Source of the DNA: NCEH01 sp043195195
Lineage (GTDB): Bacteria; Pseudomonadota; Alphaproteobacteria; Rhizobiales; Xanthobacteraceae
Length of the DNA: 64,000 nucleotides
Assembly: GCF_043195195.1 (NCBI RefSeq)
Contig: NZ_JBAFWT010000015.1
Location: 1-64,000, forward strand
Direction: 5' to 3'
The position numbers and the translations under genes are program-made. Positions 26,066 to 34,318 of this stretch are shown one piece after another. The notes under the pieces were generated by a model. That model was not told the DNA's origin. It made no database searches and saw nothing but the letters and a program-made list of their open reading frames with translations. Every line of letters starts with the position of its first letter. Within the stretch, counting starts at the first letter, position 1.

Positions 26066-28423
26066 ATGGAATATTTCAGACGATTCACCTTCCTGTTCGC
26101 AACCCCGGCCTTCGACGCTGAGGATCTGGAGGGCGCCCGCTACAACCAGATCGTCGCCGAGATCGAGCGCTCCGGCTTTGAGGTGGTGAAGGCGCGCAAT
26201 CTGGAAGATGCCGAGATCGCCGTGCAGACCGATGCCGCCATCGGCTGCATGCTGGTGGACTGGGGCAAGAAGGGCCTGGAGGGCAAGACCGCCTCGCTCA
26301 TCAACCTCATGCGCCGGCGCGGCCTCGATTTCCCGATCATCCTCCTGATCCGCCGCAAGCGCTTCGAGGACGTGCCGGTGGAGGTGCTGGACTTCATCGA
26401 CGGCTATGTCTTCCTCTCCGAGGAGACACCCGCCTTCATCGCCAAGAATCTCATCAGCCGGCTGAAGCAATATGCCGATACGCTGAAGACCCCGTTCTTC
26501 GGCGCGCTGGTGGATTATGCGGAGGAAGGCAACCAGCTCTGGACCTGTCCGGGACACAATGGCGGCGTGTTCTATTCCCGCAGCCCCATCGGCCGGGTGT
26601 TCATGGAACATCTGGGCGAAGCGGTGTTCCGCGACGACCTCGACAATTCCGTCCTCGACCTCGGTGATCTCCTGACCCACGAGGGTCCGGCACTGCAGGC
26701 GCAGAAGGAAGCCGCCAAGATCTTCGGCGCCGAGAAGACCTATTTCGTGCTGAACGGGACCTCCACCTCGAACAAGGTGGCACTTGCGGCGCTCGTCACC
26801 GACGGCGACCTGGTGCTGTTCGACCGCAACAATCACAAGGCCGCCCATCACGGCGCGCTGATGATTTCCGGCGGCATCCCGGTCTATGTGCCCACCGTGC
26901 GCAACGCCCACGGCCTGATCGGCCCCATGGACTTCGCCGCGCTGGACGAAACCGCTTTGCGCGAGCGCATCCGCACCCATCCCCTGGTGGCCGATCCCGA
27001 CGCCTGGCAGAAGCCGCGTCCGTTCCGCGTCGCGGTGGTGGAGCAATGCACCTATGACGGGACGATCCATAATGCCGAGATGATCCTGAAGAAGATCGGG
27101 CATCTTTGCGATTATATATTGTTCGATGAGGCCTGGGCCGGCTTCATGAAGTTCCATCCGCTCTATGCCGGGCGCTTCGCCATGGGCCTGAAGGACCTTG
27201 GCGCCGACGCCCCCGGCATCATCGCCACCCAATCCACCCACAAGCAGCTCGCGAGCTTCTCGCAGGCCTCCCAGATCCACATGAAGGACCGGCACATCAC
27301 CGGCCAGAAGCGGCGCGTGGAGCATCGGCGCTTCAACGAAAGCTTCATGCAGCACGCCTCCACCTCGCCCTTCTACCCCCTGTTTGCCTCGCTCGACGTG
27401 GGCGCGCAGATGATGAAGGGCCGTTCGGGCGAAGTGCTGTGGGACGATACGATCCGGCTCGGCATCGAGCTGCGCAAGAAGATCCGCGCGGTGCGCCGCG
27501 AGTTCGAAGAGAAGGAGCAGCGCCCCGAACGGCGCTGGTTCTTCGAGCCATTCGTCCCCGACCGGGTGGCGATCCCGGATGTGTCGAGCCCCGGCGCGGT
27601 GCATGACGTGCCGTGGGAGAGCGTCGCCACCGACCAGCTCGCCACCAACCCGGCCTTCTGGCACCTTTCTCCCGGCGCATCCTGGCACGGCTTTTCCGGC
27701 ATGGAGCCGGGCTTCGCCATGACCGACCCCAACAAGCTCACCTTGCTGACCCCAGGCTTCGACCGCGCCACCGGCGCCTATGCCGAGCACGGCATCCCGG
27801 CGCCGGTGGTGGCGCAATATCTGCGCGAGAACCGCATCGTCGCCGAGAAGAACGACCTCAATTCCCTGCTGTTCCTGCTCACGCCAGGCGTCGAGGCCAG
27901 CAAGGCCGGCACGCTCATCAGCGGGCTCGTCGCCTTCAAGAAGCTGCACGACGACAACGCCCTGCTGGAAGAGGCGATCCCGGAATTCTACCGCCGCCGG
28001 CCGGCACGCTATGCCGGGGTACGGCTGCGCGATCTGTGCGGGGAGATGCACCGCTTCTTCCGTGCCGCCAATGTGAGCGCCCTCCAGGCGCTGCAGTTTT
28101 CCGCCGCGCACCTGCCGGACATTGCCATTTCGCCCCACGATGCGGCCCGCAGCCTGGTGCGCAACGATGTGGACTATCTCCCCATCGATGCCATTTTCGG
28201 GCGCGTCGCGACGACGCCCTTTGTCGTCTATCCCCCTGGCATCGCCACCATCGTGCCGGGCGAGCGGCTCACCGAGCGGGCGCAGCCCATGATCGACTAT
28301 CTCAAGATGTTCGAAGCCTGCTTCAACACCTTCCCCGGCTTTGACGTGGAGATCCAGGGCGTCTATCGCGAAACGGATGCATCGGGCCGCGTGCGGCTCC
28401 ACACCTATGTGGTCGCCGAATAG
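26066..28423 (+). CDS. Orn/Lys/Arg decarboxylase, class I PLP-dependent
   Basis: 785 residues. A receiver-like wing domain (about 1-140) is followed by the PLP domain, with lysine 393 in STHKQLASFSQAS as the Schiff-base residue, and the C-terminal domain. These enzymes decarboxylate ornithine, lysine or arginine to putrescine, cadaverine or agmatine; the exact substrate cannot be fixed here, although length and family favour the arginine/lysine group. ATG at 26066 fits the family N-terminus; the upstream 12 codons do not. A GNAT acetyltransferase gene starts 24 bases later and may acetylate a polyamine product. Confidence 0.9.
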   Translation: MEYFRRFTFLFATPAFDAEDLEGARYNQIVAEIERSGFEVVKARNLEDAEIAVQTDAAIGCMLVDWGKKGLEGKTASLINLMRRRGLDFPIILLIRRKRFEDVPVEVLDFIDGYVFLSEETPAFIAKNLISRLKQYADTLKTPFFGALVDYAEEGNQLWTCPGHNGGVFYSRSPIGRVFMEHLGEAVFRDDLDNSVLDLGDLLTHEGPALQAQKEAAKIFGAEKTYFVLNGTSTSNKVALAALVTDGDLVLFDRNNHKAAHHGALMISGGIPVYVPTVRNAHGLIGPMDFAALDETALRERIRTHPLVADPDAWQKPRPFRVAVVEQCTYDGTIHNAEMILKKIGHLCDYILFDEAWAGFMKFHPLYAGRFAMGLKDLGADAPGIIATQSTHKQLASFSQASQIHMKDRHITGQKRRVEHRRFNESFMQHASTSPFYPLFASLDVGAQMMKGRSGEVLWDDTIRLGIELRKKIRAVRREFEEKEQRPERRWFFEPFVPDRVAIPDVSSPGAVHDVPWESVATDQLATNPAFWHLSPGASWHGFSGMEPGFAMTDPNKLTLLTPGFDRATGAYAEHGIPAPVVAQYLRENRIVAEKNDLNSLLFLLTPGVEASKAGTLISGLVAFKKLHDDNALLEEAIPEFYRRRPARYAGVRLRDLCGEMHRFFRAANVSALQALQFSAAHLPDIAISPHDAARSLVRNDVDYLPIDAIFGRVATTPFVVYPPGIATIVPGERLTERAQPMIDYLKMFEACFNTFPGFDVEIQGVYRETDASGRVRLHTYVVAE

Positions 28424-28447
28424 GCCAGAGGAGTTTCAGGTTCGCCC

Positions 28448-29008
28448 ATGGAGCAAGAGCAAGACGTCGTCGTGCGACCGTCACGGGATTCGGATGTGGA
28501 TAGCATGCTGGCGATCTATCGCCGTCACATCCGCCGCGGCGTCGAGGAAGGGGTCGACGACGGCGAGATGCCGCAGCCGGACGATCTGCGCGAGCGCCGG
28601 AAAAACCTGAAAAGTCGGCGCTTCCCGCACATTGTCGCGATCCGGGGCGGGGTCGTAGTGGGCTATGCCTATGTGGTGCTGTTCCGCAAACGACCGGCCT
28701 ATCGCTACACGGTCAAGCACTCGATTTATGTCCACCACGAGCATCTTGGCCAAGGCATCGGCCGCGTGCTCATGCGCGGTCTGATCGATGCCTGCGCCGC
28801 CGCAGGCTTCCGCCAGATGATCGGCTATATCGATGCCGACAATACGGCATCGCTGACGTTGCACGAGAAGTTCGGCTTCGTGCGCGTCGGCCTCCTGCCG
28901 GGTGTGGCCTACCGCTATGGCCGCTGGTCGGACAGCGTCATGGTGCAGCGCTCGCTGGGCGCCGGAACCACCGCCCCGCCGCCACCCTTGCCGCTCTCCA
29001 CGCGGTGA
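28448..29008 (+). CDS. GNAT family N-acetyltransferase
   Basis: 186 residues with the GNAT core: a central beta strand ending YAYVVLFRKRPAY, the acetyl-CoA loop HLGQGIGRVLMRGLI and a distal DNTASLTLHEKFGFVRVG motif, similar to phosphinothricin/PAT-type acetyltransferases. Co-directional with the decarboxylase 24 bases upstream, hence probably co-transcribed and possibly acting on an amine. The Pro-rich tail after residue 170 is not part of the fold. Confidence 0.88.
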   Translation: MEQEQDVVVRPSRDSDVDSMLAIYRRHIRRGVEEGVDDGEMPQPDDLRERRKNLKSRRFPHIVAIRGGVVVGYAYVVLFRKRPAYRYTVKHSIYVHHEHLGQGIGRVLMRGLIDACAAAGFRQMIGYIDADNTASLTLHEKFGFVRVGLLPGVAYRYGRWSDSVMVQRSLGAGTTAPPPPLPLSTR

Positions 29009-29036
29009 ATGCCGGCCTTCGCGTCGCGTCCCGCGC

Positions 29037-30941
29037 CTACAGGAAGCCGATCGAGAACCAGGGCACCAGCGCCACCACCACGAGGCCGATGAACAAGGCG
29101 ACGAGATAGCCGAGGATCGGCTTCATTCCCGCCACCGGATCGACCCGGCCGATGGCGCAGGCGGCGTAATAGCCGACCCCGAACGGCGGCGCGAACAGGC
29201 CGATGCCCATGGCGAGGATCACCACCATGGCATAATGCACCTCATGGATGCCCACCGCCCGCGCGATCGGGAACAGCAGCGGGCCGAACAGCACGATGGC
29301 CGGGATTCCCTCCAGCACGCTGCCGAGGATGATGAAGGCGACGACCGACACCGCCATGAAGGTGCCGGCCCCACCCGGCATGCCTGTCATGGCCTGTGCC
29401 AGGGAGCGTGAAAAGCCCGATTGGGTCAGCCCCCACGCCATGCCGGTGGCGGTGCCGATGATGAGCAGGATGGCACCGGAGAGGCAGGCGGTATCCACCA
29501 GCATGGGCCTGAGGCGCCGAACGTCGAACCGGCGGTAGATGAACAGGCCGGCGACGATGGCATAGACGATGCCGATGGTGGAAACCTCGGTGGCCGTCGC
29601 CACGCCCTCGATCACCGCCGCGCGGATGACGAACGGCAGGGCGATGGCGGGAAAGGCGATGAGGAAGCTGCGGCCGATCGCGGACCACGGCACGCGCGAA
29701 ACGGCGCTCAGATCCTCGCCGCGATAGCGCCACCACACGACCATGCACAGCGTCACCGCCAGCACCACGCCCGGCAGCAACCCGCCGGTGAACAGGGCAG
29801 AAATGGAGACGCCGGTGACCGAGCCAATGGTGATGAGGACGAGGCTCGGCGGAATGGTCTCGGTCTGCGCGCCGGTGGCAGAGAGCAAGGCGACAAGATC
29901 GCCGTCCTTGGCCCCTCGCGCCTTCATTTCCGGAAACAGCACCGGCGCCACCGCCGCCATGTCGGCCGCCTTCGCCCCCGAGATGCCGGAGACCAGGTAC
30001 ATCGCGCCCACCAGCACATAATGCAGCCCGCCCCTGACATGGCCGAGCAGGCTGGCCAGGAACTGCACCATCGCCCTGGCCATGCCGGTCATCTCGATCA
30101 ACTGGCCGAGGAAGACGAACAGCGGCACCGAAAGCAGGATCAGATGGCTCATGCCCTCGTCCATCCGCCCCACCAGCACCATCATGGGGGTGCCGGTGGT
30201 CAGAGCCAGATAGCCGAAGGTGGCAAGGCCGAAGGCGAAGGCGATGGGCACCCCCGCAAACACGCCTGCAGCGACCACGCCGACGAAGAAGATCAGCAGA
30301 TTGAGGTTGCCGAGCGGCCGAAGGAACGGCCCGATCAGCCAGAAGGCGGCGACGATCCCGGCCGTCGCGATCAGTGCCGCGAGCACCAGTTTCATATGCG
30401 CCGCCTGGGCGAGGCGCAGGAAGGCGAAAACCGCCATCAGCCCCAGGCCCACCGGCAGGGCGGCGGCGCGGAAGGAATTGGGAATCTCAAGAGCCGGGGT
30501 GAGGATGAAGGATTCCTCTTCCGCATAGCTCAAGGCATGGGGAAAAATGAGCAGCAGGAACGCCAGCGCGGCGGTGATGGCGAACATGTCCAGGAACGCG
30601 CGCAGCCCCGGGCTAACCTGGCTGGCGATGGCGGCCATGCGCATATGCTCGCCGCGCCGGAACGCCACGGCGGCGCCCAGCATGGCGAGCCATAGAAACA
30701 GCATCGAGGCCAGCTCATCCGACCAGATCAGCGGCTGGTGGAATACGTAGCGGGCGATCACGCCGGCGAACAGGATGCAGATTTCCACCGCCACCAGCAG
30801 CGCCACCGGGATTTCCACCGTGGCACCCAGCACCCGGTCGGCGAGGCGGGCAGCGCTGGCGAGGCGCGAAACGGGAGCGGACACCGTCGCCGGTGCCCCT
30901 CCCGTCCCATGGAGCGGGGGACTGTCGGCCATCCCGGTCAC
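29037..30941 (-). CDS. TRAP transporter fused permease (DctQ-DctM)
   Basis: 634 residues. The first 180 or so form a four-helix DctQ module (WSDELASMLFLWLAMLGAAVAFRRGEHMRM), and the rest a DctM large permease with about a dozen helices (FAFGLATFGYLALTTGTPMM, PPSLVLITIGSVTGVS, PPFGVGYYAACAI). Fused Q-M permeases are known but less common than separate subunits. GTG at 30941 overlaps the dctP stop (GTGA); ATG 30932 is an alternative. With DctP it forms a sodium-coupled carboxylate or related anion uptake system. Substrate unknown. Confidence 0.9.
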   Translation of the reverse strand: MTGMADSPPLHGTGGAPATVSAPVSRLASAARLADRVLGATVEIPVALLVAVEICILFAGVIARYVFHQPLIWSDELASMLFLWLAMLGAAVAFRRGEHMRMAAIASQVSPGLRAFLDMFAITAALAFLLLIFPHALSYAEEESFILTPALEIPNSFRAAALPVGLGLMAVFAFLRLAQAAHMKLVLAALIATAGIVAAFWLIGPFLRPLGNLNLLIFFVGVVAAGVFAGVPIAFAFGLATFGYLALTTGTPMMVLVGRMDEGMSHLILLSVPLFVFLGQLIEMTGMARAMVQFLASLLGHVRGGLHYVLVGAMYLVSGISGAKAADMAAVAPVLFPEMKARGAKDGDLVALLSATGAQTETIPPSLVLITIGSVTGVSISALFTGGLLPGVVLAVTLCMVVWWRYRGEDLSAVSRVPWSAIGRSFLIAFPAIALPFVIRAAVIEGVATATEVSTIGIVYAIVAGLFIYRRFDVRRLRPMLVDTACLSGAILLIIGTATGMAWGLTQSGFSRSLAQAMTGMPGGAGTFMAVSVVAFIILGSVLEGIPAIVLFGPLLFPIARAVGIHEVHYAMVVILAMGIGLFAPPFGVGYYAACAIGRVDPVAGMKPILGYLVALFIGLVVVALVPWFSIGFL

Positions 30942-31957
30942 GACAGCTTGCCGACCGCAGTCTCCAGGATCGCCCAGGCCTCCTCGCCGTATTTGCCCTT
31001 CCACTCCGCATAGAAGCCGGCGGTGCGCAGCTTTTCCCGGAAGGGGGCGGTTTCCGGCGCGTTGAAGATCAACCCCTTGGCGGCGAGATCCTCCTGCAGC
31101 GTGGCGTTCAGCTTGGCGACGTCGGCGCGCTCCTTTTCGCCGGCGGCATTGATATTCCGCGCGACGATGGTGCGCAGGTCCTCGGGGATCGCCTGCCAGG
31201 CGCGGCGATTGGCCAGGAACCAGAATCCGTCCCACATATGGTTGGTGAGCGAGCAGTATTTCTGGACTTCGTAGAGCTTCGCCGTGGCGATGATGGCGAG
31301 CGGATTTTCCTGCCCCTCGACAATCTTGGTCTGCAGCGCGGAATAGACCTCGGCGAAATTGATCGAGGCCGGAGCCGCTCCAAACGCCTTGAACAGGGAG
31401 GTCCAAAGCGGCGAAACCGGCACGCGGATCTTGAAGCCTTCAAAGTCCGCCGGAGTCTTGATCGCGCGTGTGGACGACGTGGTCTGGCGGAAGCCATTGT
31501 CCCAGATCTTGTCCATGGCGACGAGGCCCGCCTTGGAGATCTGCCCGCGCACATAGGCGCCAAGCTCCCCATCCATCGCCTTCCACACCGTGGCATAGTC
31601 CGGGAAGGCGAAGCCGAGGCCGCTCACCGAGGCATTGGGCACCAATGTCGCGAGGATCAGCGGCGAGAGCGTGAAGAATTCAACGCCGCCGGAACGCAAC
31701 TGGCTCAGCACGTCCGTATCGGACCCGAGTTGATTATTTGGGAACACCTGGAGGTCGAACCGCCCGCCCGTCTCCTGCTTGATCGCGACCGCCATTTCGC
31801 GAGCGCGTACGTTCATGGGATGGGTGTCGGGCAGGTTATTGGCGTATTTATAGCTGAACTCCGCCTGCTGGGCGCGGGCAAGGAATGGCGCGAAGACGGC
31901 GCCGGTCACGACGGTGGCGGCCGTGGCCTTCAGCAGGGCGCGACGGGACAGGGACAT
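30938..31957 (-). CDS. dctP: TRAP transporter substrate-binding protein DctP
   Basis: 339 residues with a twin-arginine-like signal (LSRRALLKATAATVVTGAVF) and the DctP fold. The ligand-anchoring Arg is expected in the FKIRVP segment, and AEVYSALQTKIVEGQENPL is strongly typical of the family. ATG 31957 follows AGGAGG. First gene of a two-gene TRAP operon. The ligand is probably a carboxylate; a sulfonate is conceivable given the isethionate genes 1.4 kb away, but that is speculation. Confidence 0.92.
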   Translation of the reverse strand: MSLSRRALLKATAATVVTGAVFAPFLARAQQAEFSYKYANNLPDTHPMNVRAREMAVAIKQETGGRFDLQVFPNNQLGSDTDVLSQLRSGGVEFFTLSPLILATLVPNASVSGLGFAFPDYATVWKAMDGELGAYVRGQISKAGLVAMDKIWDNGFRQTTSSTRAIKTPADFEGFKIRVPVSPLWTSLFKAFGAAPASINFAEVYSALQTKIVEGQENPLAIIATAKLYEVQKYCSLTNHMWDGFWFLANRRAWQAIPEDLRTIVARNINAAGEKERADVAKLNATLQEDLAAKGLIFNAPETAPFREKLRTAGFYAEWKGKYGEEAWAILETAVGKLS

Positions 31958-32527
31958 GAACGCTTTCCTCCTTGTGCGGCCCGTTACGGGCTCGTTCCTT
32001 TGCGGGTCCACGTGAACCCATTCTTTCACTTAAGTTTTGACTCTATTCACTCTTGATAATGGCGACAGAACTGCCATTCCCAACCGCCCGGCGAGAGGAG
32101 GCGGAAAAAAGACTTGAAAAATCAAAATTTCATGGGTCTTGGGCCAAGCCCGGCCGATGACTATGCCGCAACGTAAGATTAAGGCCAAGATCCGCATGGA
32201 CCATGCGGGGCGCGGTTAAGCGCGCGTCGCTCTTGCGCTTTGCCCCGGACGGGCACGCGCTGATCCAAACCTCCCGCAACATCCATCCTCCCAGAACCAC
32301 CGTCCGGCGGGCCCTGCTAACGCTCGGGCGCGCAGGGCTTCTCGACCGGGACGGGGTGTTGCGCGGCCATCATATCGAGCCGGGAACGGCTGTTCCAGCG
32401 CGCATGTCAGCGACGCTGCGTCACCTCTGGCAACCCGTGCGGGCCTGTGCTGGAACCGCGGGGAATGGTTGGTCATGCCCGTTTTGGCCTATGAAAGGTA
32501 AGAACTGAGTCGCCGAAGAGGTCTGTC
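31958..32527. other. intergenic region upstream of dctP, with two palindromes
   Basis: 570 bases without a convincing gene. Two inverted repeats were seen: AATGGC - 9 bases - GCCATT at 32058-32078, about 100 bases before dctP, and CCGCATG - GAC - CATGCGG at 32192-32208. The first is positioned like an operator for the TRAP operon. A 101-codon plus-strand frame (32203-32508) has no protein-like pattern and was not called. Confidence 0.45.
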
Positions 32528-33202
32528 CTGGAAACCTCGCTGTACCTGCCGATCAAACACTTCCTGGAAGGCCTCGGCTTTGCCGTGAAGGGCGAGGTCG
32601 GCGGCTGCGATCTGCTCGCACTGTCCGGCGACGAGCCGCCGCTGGTGGTGATCGGCGAGCTGAAGATGAGCTTCACTCTTGAACTCGTGCTCCAGGCGGT
32701 CGATCGCGCCTGCGCCTGTGACGAGGTGTGGATTGCCGCGCGCACATCGGCGCGCGGCAAGGGTCGCGAAAGCGATTCGCGGTTTCGCAATCTGTGCCGG
32801 CGGCTCGGTTTCGGCATGCTCGGCGTGTCGCCGGAGGGCGAGGTGACCATCATCGTCAGCCCCGAAGCACCCATGCCCCGCAAGGATCCGAAGCGCCGCT
32901 CCCGGCTCGTTCGCGAGCATCGGCGGCGGCAGGGAGATCCGGCGGTGGGCGGGGGATCGCGGGCGCCGATCATGACCGCCTATCGCCAACAGGCGCTGGC
33001 CTGCGCCGCCGCCATGGCCCAGGGACCGATGCGTCCCCGCGACCTGCGCCCGGTCGCGCCGGATGCCGGTAAGATCCTGATCGATAACGTCTATGGCTGG
33101 TTCATGCGGGCCGAGCGGGGGGTCTATGTCCTCACCGACAAAGGGCGGGACGCATTGGTGCGCTGGCCGCAGACTGAAGCGATAAGTGCTTATCGCACTT
33201 GA
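32528..33202 (+). CDS. DUF2161 family PD-(D/E)XK nuclease-like protein, probable CTG start
   Basis: 224 residues when started at CTG 32528. DUF2161 is a putative PD-(D/E)XK phosphodiesterase family, with the core visible as GGCDLLALSGDEPPLVVIGELK and a C-terminal winged-helix-like tail (GRDALVRW). The family N-terminus (ETSLYLPIKHFLEGLGF) is fully encoded but has no ATG, GTG or TTG upstream; the first standard start is GTG 32585, which would remove 19 conserved residues. AAGAGG lies six bases before the CTG, supporting a CTG start. It overlaps pta by 13 bases at the convergent ends. Confidence 0.8.
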   Translation: METSLYLPIKHFLEGLGFAVKGEVGGCDLLALSGDEPPLVVIGELKMSFTLELVLQAVDRACACDEVWIAARTSARGKGRESDSRFRNLCRRLGFGMLGVSPEGEVTIIVSPEAPMPRKDPKRRSRLVREHRRRQGDPAVGGGSRAPIMTAYRQQALACAAAMAQGPMRPRDLRPVAPDAGKILIDNVYGWFMRAERGVYVLTDKGRDALVRWPQTEAISAYRT

Positions 33203-34272
33203 GAAATTCCGACGCCCCCTAAAGCTGCGCCATGCCATGCCGGTGCCGCGCCGGGTACAAGCCCCTGCCCGGCCTGGGCGCAGGTGAGGGCGATCATGTG
33301 AAACACGTCGTCCTCCGAGCAGCCGCGCGACAGATCGTTGGCCGGGCGCGCAAGTCCTTGCAATACCGGGCCGATCGCCTTTGCCCCACCGATGCGCTGG
33401 GCGATCTTGTAGCCGATGTTGGCGGCGTCGAGATTGGGGAAGACGAACACATTGGCGTCGCCGCAGATGGCCCCACCGGGCGCCTTGGCGGCACCGACGG
33501 CGGCGACGAACGCCGCGTCAAACTGAAGTTCTCCCTCAATGATCAAGGATGAATCCAAAGTTCTGGCGATGTTCACGGCCTCCACCACTTTGTCCACCCG
33601 CTCATGCCGCGCGCTGCCGGCGGTGGAGAAGGAGAGCATGGCCACCTTCGCCGGCGCGCCCGTCATAGCGGTATAGGAGTGCGCGGAGGCGATGGCGATG
33701 TCGGCGAGCTCCGCTGCGTCCGGGTCGATCACCAGCCCACAGTCGGCGAACACATAGGCCCCCTTCTGGACGTGGTAATCCTCGCACAGGATCATCAGGA
33801 AGAAGCTCGACACCAGCTTCGCGCCCGGCGCGAGGCCGATGATCTGGAGCGCGGCGCGCACGGTCTCGGCGGTGGTGGCGACCGCTCCGCCCACCGTGCC
33901 GTCCGCGTCCCCCATACGCACCATCATGGCGGCGAAGGCGAGCGGTTCGAGCATGCGGTGCCGGGCGGCGGCAAGGTCCATGCCCTTGGCCCGGCGCAGC
34001 GCATGCAGTTCGCCCGCATAAGCCTCGTGGTGCAGGGAGGCGGCGGGATCCTCGATGACGATGCCCCGCGCATCGCCATCGAGGGCCGCCAGGACCTCCT
34101 GCGGCGCACCGAGGAGGATGGGGCGGGCAATGCCTTCGCGCACCGCCCTGCGAGCGGCGGACGCGATGCGCGGATCGGCGCCCTCAGGCAGGACGATGCT
34201 GCGGGGGGCCGCGCGGGCGGCGTCGATGATCCGGTCGAGGGCGAGCATGTCGGGCCTCATGGCGGGGAGCAA
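33190..34272 (-). CDS. pta: phosphate acetyltransferase
   Basis: 360 residues of the PTA_PTB family. The body carries the glycine-rich phosphate loop region (DADGTVGGAVATTAETVRAAL) and the C-terminal IAQRIGGAKAIGPVLQGLARPANDLSRG block. It converts acetyl phosphate plus CoA into acetyl-CoA. It follows xsc by 46 bases, and Xsc releases acetyl phosphate, so the pair completes sulfonate carbon assimilation. ATG 34272 or 34260 could be the start. Overlaps the DUF2161 gene end to end. Confidence 0.93.
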   Translation of the reverse strand: MLPAMRPDMLALDRIIDAARAAPRSIVLPEGADPRIASAARRAVREGIARPILLGAPQEVLAALDGDARGIVIEDPAASLHHEAYAGELHALRRAKGMDLAAARHRMLEPLAFAAMMVRMGDADGTVGGAVATTAETVRAALQIIGLAPGAKLVSSFFLMILCEDYHVQKGAYVFADCGLVIDPDAAELADIAIASAHSYTAMTGAPAKVAMLSFSTAGSARHERVDKVVEAVNIARTLDSSLIIEGELQFDAAFVAAVGAAKAPGGAICGDANVFVFPNLDAANIGYKIAQRIGGAKAIGPVLQGLARPANDLSRGCSEDDVFHMIALTCAQAGQGLVPGAAPAWHGAALGGVGISQVR

Positions 34273-34318
34273 GGGAAGGGCGGCGGGAGGCGGGTCAGGG
34301 AACGCCTCCCGCCGCAGG

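Noticed and set aside
26018..28402. 794-codon minus-strand frame
   Set aside because: Exact complement of the decarboxylase gene, which carries the PLP lysine motif and the right length.
32203..32508. 101-codon plus-strand frame before the DUF2161 gene
   Set aside because: No RBS, no recognisable pattern, and it spans a palindrome; treated as leader DNA.
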